Shown one piece after another: positions 30,837 to 33,334 of a stretch of 33,334 nucleotides of DNA. Origin of the DNA: an uncultured Clostridia bacterium (GTDB taxonomy: Bacteria; Bacillota; Clostridia; Oscillospirales; Acutalibacteraceae); contig CALWIH010000016.1 in assembly GCA_944380675.1 (NCBI GenBank), positions 1 through 33,334 of the forward strand, given 5' to 3'. Each line of letters begins with the position of its first letter. Position 1 is the stretch's first letter. Made by a program: the position numbers and the translations under genes. The notes under the pieces were generated by a model. It was not told the DNA's origin and ran no database searches. It saw only the letters and a program-made list of their open reading frames with translations.

Positions 30837-31490
30837 ATGAAGGTATTGCTTGTCAACGGAAGCAGCCATCTTCACGGCTCGACCATGCGGGCGCTTGAGG
30901 AAATGATAGGCGTTTTGAAGGCGGAGGGCGTGGAGACGGAGGTGGTGCAGCTCGGCGGCGCGCCGCTCGCGGACTGCCTGCAGTGCGAGCGCTGCCGCGA
31001 GGCGGGAAAGTGCGTCATCGGCGGGGACGGCGTCAACGAATTCGTCGAAAAGGCGGCGTCGTGCGACGGCTTTGTCTTCGCGTCGCCCGTCTACTACGCG
31101 CATCCGAGCGGACGGATTCTCACGTTTCTCGACAGAGCCTTCTACTCCTGCGGCGGCGCGCCGTTCCGGCACAAGCCGGGCGCGGCGGTGGCGGTCGCGA
31201 GGCGCGGCGGGGCGTCGGCCTCCTTCGACGTGCTCAACAAATACTTCGGGCTCTCGCAGATGCCCGTCGCGGGCTCGACCTACTGGAACATCACGCACGC
31301 GCTGACGGCGGAGGACGTCCCGCACGACGAGGAGGGGCTGCAGACGCTGCGCAATCTCGCGCGAAACCTCGTCTGGATGATGCGCTGCTTTGCCGCCGGA
31401 CGGGACGCCGGCATTTCCCCTCCGCAGGCGGAGTCGGGCGCGTGCACCAACTTCATCGACCGGGGCGGCAGACCATACGCGGAGGGATGA
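30837..31490 (+). CDS. NADPH-dependent FMN reductase-like flavoprotein
   Basis: A 217-residue flavodoxin-fold oxidoreductase. The phosphate-binding loop NGSSHLHGST follows the first strand (residues 8-17). The CLQCERCREAGKC stretch (about 47-59) is the Cys-containing segment common in iron-sulfur flavoprotein/FMN-reductase-like members of Clostridia, and FASPVYYAHPSGRILTFLDR gives the flavin-contact and dimerisation part. The Cys spacing (Cys47, Cys50, Cys53, Cys59) matches relatives that bind a 4Fe-4S cluster, which makes that likely but not certain. It probably uses NAD(P)H to reduce FMN and small acceptors. AAGGGAAGG lies before the ATG. Confidence 0.83.
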   Translation: MKVLLVNGSSHLHGSTMRALEEMIGVLKAEGVETEVVQLGGAPLADCLQCERCREAGKCVIGGDGVNEFVEKAASCDGFVFASPVYYAHPSGRILTFLDRAFYSCGGAPFRHKPGAAVAVARRGGASASFDVLNKYFGLSQMPVAGSTYWNITHALTAEDVPHDEEGLQTLRNLARNLVWMMRCFAAGRDAGISPPQAESGACTNFIDRGGRPYAEG

Positions 31491-31557
31491 AGGACGAAGG
31501 ACACATTCCGGGAAAGAAACGAAAACAGGCGGTTTTCTGCCGCAGGGAGGGATGCTG

Positions 31558-32007
31558 ATGTCCAGTATATGGGTTCGTCTCATGAAGCCGGAGGATTACG
31601 ACGAGGTGTTTGCCCTCTGGCTCGCCACGCCGGGTATGGGGCTCAACACCACAGACGACAGCCGGGAGGGAATCGAACGGTATCTGCGCCGAAATCCCTC
31701 CACCAGCTTTGTGGCGGAACTGGACGGGCGCATTGTGGGCGCTGTCCTGGCGGGGCACGACGGGCGGCGGGGCTTTCTCCACCACACCGCCGTTCTGCCC
31801 GAGTTCCGGAATCGCGGAATCGGCTCCCGCCTCGTGGAGACCGCTCTGTTCGCTCTGGAGCGGGAGGGCATCCAGAAGGCGGCGCTCGTCGTCTTTGAGC
31901 AAAACGAAGGCGGAAACGCGTTCTGGGAGCACGCCGGCTTCCCAGCCAGAACCGATCTCGTCTACCGCAACCGGAGCATCCACGAGCTGGTAAAAATCGA
32001 TACCTGA
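31558..32007 (+). CDS. GNAT family N-acetyltransferase
   Basis: A 149-residue acetyltransferase. The central strands hold FVAELDGRIVGAVLAGHDGRRG, followed by the acetyl-CoA pyrophosphate loop FRNRGIGSRLV (motif A) and the final ALVVFEQNEGGNAFWEHAGF strand-helix (motif B). The acceptor is unknown. The ATG at 31558 is chosen because CAGGGAGG lies 7 bases upstream; the ATG at 31552 is only one base from it. Gap to the preceding gene 67 bases, to the next 77. Confidence 0.87.
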   Translation: MSSIWVRLMKPEDYDEVFALWLATPGMGLNTTDDSREGIERYLRRNPSTSFVAELDGRIVGAVLAGHDGRRGFLHHTAVLPEFRNRGIGSRLVETALFALEREGIQKAALVVFEQNEGGNAFWEHAGFPARTDLVYRNRSIHELVKIDT

Positions 32008-32084
32008 AGGCGGCGTCCGCAGCAGAAAATCGATTCCGTCGCGTGCGGAAAACAAAGCAGCACGCGAGGAAAGGGAAGCAATCC

Positions 32085-33218
32085 ATGACAAAATATGACT
32101 ATACTCTTTGGGAAAGCTATATGCTCTCCTGTATGCAGGACAGCGCGCATGACCGCGAGCACGTTTACCGCGTGCTGTACGGGGCGCTGGAGCTCGGAAA
32201 GGACGAGCCGGGCGTCGACTGGGACGTGCTCGTCTGCGCGTGTCTTCTGCACGACATCGGGCGGCAGGAGCAGTTTCGGGACGCTTCGCTCGACCACGCG
32301 TCCGTGGGCGCGGAGAAGGCATACCGCTTCCTGACAAAGCACGGCTACGGAGAAACGTTCGCCGCGCGCGTGCGCGGCTGCATCTTCACGCACCGCTTCC
32401 GCTCGGAGCATCCGCCCGAAAGCCCGGAGGCAAAGCTCCTCTTTGACGCTGACAAGCTCGACGTCTGCGGAGCGCTCGGGATGGCGCGCACGCTCCTCTA
32501 CAACGGCGAGGAGGGCGAGCCGCTCTACTCACTGCTGCCTGACGGGCGCGTCTCGCCGGGCGAGGGAGACAAGGAGCCGTCGTTCTTTCAGGAGTATAAG
32601 AAAAAGCTCGAGGGGATTTACGGCCGCTTTTTCACCGAAAAGGGAAAAGCGCTCGCCGGAGAACGGCGGCAGGCCGCCGTGAACTTCTACGAGGCCCTTC
32701 TGCGGGAATCCTCCTCCCTGTACGACGCGGGGCGCGCGGGACTGCGGGCGCTGTTCGGCGAGGAAATTGCGCTCGTCCGCCTCTGCGACAGGCCGGAGCT
32801 CCGGGAGCCTCTCGCCCGCTGGTTTCACGAGAAGTGGGGCGTTCCGCTCGAGGCGTATCTCGAAAGCATGGACGATTGCCTCGCCGCCCGGAGCGCGGTT
32901 CCGCAGTGGTACGCGGCGCTCGACGGCGGCACAATCGCCGGAGGGCTCGGCGTCATTGAGAACGACTTCCACGACCGCAGGGATTTGACGCCGAACGTCT
33001 GCGCCGTCTATGTGGAGGAAGCGTACCGCTGCCGCGGCATTGCGGGGCAGCTTCTGCGGTTCGTCTGCCGCGACATGAAAGAACGCGGCGTCGGGACGCT
33101 GTATCTGCTGACGGACCACACGTCGTTCTACGAGCGGTACGGCTGGGAGTTCTTCTGCATGGCGCAGGGCGACGGCGAGGAAGGACCCTCGCGGATGTAC
33201 CGGCATACGGAGCCGTGA
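32085..33218 (+). CDS. HD-domain phosphohydrolase fused to a GNAT acetyltransferase
   Basis: A 377-residue protein with two clear domains. The N-terminal HD domain (about 15-215) has His26 (DREHVYRV), the paired His56-Asp57 (LLHDIGR), His71 and Asp121/Asp123 (FDADKLD), a metal site like that of small YedJ/PgpH-type phosphohydrolases. The C-terminal GNAT domain (about 228-375) has the acetyl-CoA loop AYRCRGIAGQLL (313-324) and the final LTDHTSFYERYGWEF block. A start at the ATG at 32085 fits the HD family and follows GAGGAAAGGGAAG; the upstream start at 32043 does not. Both catalytic cores look complete. The linked activities suggest sequential steps on one substrate, but nothing identifies it. 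Confidence 0.85.
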   Translation: MTKYDYTLWESYMLSCMQDSAHDREHVYRVLYGALELGKDEPGVDWDVLVCACLLHDIGRQEQFRDASLDHASVGAEKAYRFLTKHGYGETFAARVRGCIFTHRFRSEHPPESPEAKLLFDADKLDVCGALGMARTLLYNGEEGEPLYSLLPDGRVSPGEGDKEPSFFQEYKKKLEGIYGRFFTEKGKALAGERRQAAVNFYEALLRESSSLYDAGRAGLRALFGEEIALVRLCDRPELREPLARWFHEKWGVPLEAYLESMDDCLAARSAVPQWYAALDGGTIAGGLGVIENDFHDRRDLTPNVCAVYVEEAYRCRGIAGQLLRFVCRDMKERGVGTLYLLTDHTSFYERYGWEFFCMAQGDGEEGPSRMYRHTEP

Positions 33219-33247
33219 AAAGAGCAATAAAGCCTCTATAGGACAGG

Positions 33248-33280
33248 AAAACGGGCAGGCCGCGCGGGCCTGCCCGTTTT
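33248..33280. terminator. Bidirectional terminator at the right end
   Basis: AAAACGGGCAGGCC and GGCCTGCCCGTTTT form a perfect 14-bp stem with a 5-base loop, T-rich on the plus side and A-rich on the left, between the HD-GNAT gene and a convergent partial gene. Confidence 0.9.
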
Positions 33281-33292
33281 GTTTTTGCCGCG

Positions 33293-33334
33293 TCAGCGCA
33301 GCTTCTTTTTGATGTTTTCCAGCACGCGGCTGTC
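33293..33334 (-). CDS. 3' end of an unidentified gene, cut by the window edge
   Basis: The minus strand here reads 13 codons ending in VLENIKKKLR and a TGA. The Lys-rich helical tail and the terminator immediately downstream suggest a genuine gene end. It is too short to name. Confidence 0.4.
   Translation of the reverse strand, partial: DSRVLENIKKKLR

Noticed and set aside
1-33334. CRISPR arrays, insertion sequences, phage or toxin-antitoxin genes
   Set aside because: No regularly spaced direct repeats, transposase motifs, terminal inverted repeats or paired small toxin-like ORFs were seen on either strand.

Overview
The window looks like chromosomal DNA from a GC-rich, monoderm member of the Clostridia (Oscillospiraceae-like is my best guess; the placement is inference). 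The reasons are the YlmE/YggS-SepF-YlmH-DivIVA-IleS-LspA-RluD division cluster, the MiaB-YlbF-MutS-MutL-MiaA block, strong Shine-Dalgarno sequences, TTG and GTG starts, and sigma-A-type promoters with 17-bp spacers. There is no integrase, transposase, phage gene or CRISPR array.

Layout. (1) 1-2431, minus strand: a damaged locus where the first ~36 codons of a response regulator run directly into the 3' end of a DUF554 membrane-protein gene, then a small APH-type phosphotransferase and an HSL-type esterase. (2) 2521-5600, plus strand: a short DtxR/MntR-type regulator with its own promoter, leader hairpin and terminator. It is followed by a zinc-resistance cassette: ArsR/SmtB sensor, free-standing HMA protein, and a P1B ATPase lacking its own HMA domain. 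A near-ideal promoter overlaps or abuts a SmtB/CzrA-like operator. (3) 5669-24460, minus strand: about 19 kb of co-directional genes, in transcription order miaB, ylbF family, mutS, mutL, miaA, a HlyD-like membrane-anchored protein, yggS, sepF, ylmH, divIVA, ileS, lspA, rluD, a Cof-type HAD phosphatase, an MFS exporter and a short comEA-like gene. Intrinsic terminators after ylbF and ileS and a promoter inside miaA divide the array into sub-transcripts. A strong bidirectional terminator at 5619-5667 ends it. (4) 24770-28362, plus strand: mgtC family gene, tRNA-Leu(GAG) with its own promoter and terminator, and a three-gene ABC-2 exporter. (5) tspO on the minus strand, then a plus-strand run of small accessory genes: P-loop kinase, PNPOx-like flavin protein, an unrecognised membrane-anchored protein, an NADPH-dependent FMN reductase-like protein, a GNAT, and an HD-GNAT fusion. 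The 3' tip of another minus-strand gene lies at the right edge.

The most notable signal is in the 175 bases between the HAD phosphatase and the MFS exporter. They hold a 14-codon Cys-containing leader ORF with a good ribosome binding site and several mutually exclusive RNA helices. One helix would cover the exporter's Shine-Dalgarno sequence; a competing helix, built from the leader ORF's own 3' end, would release it. This has the architecture of a ribosome-sensing attenuator controlling an exporter. I found no other obviously new multi-gene system.
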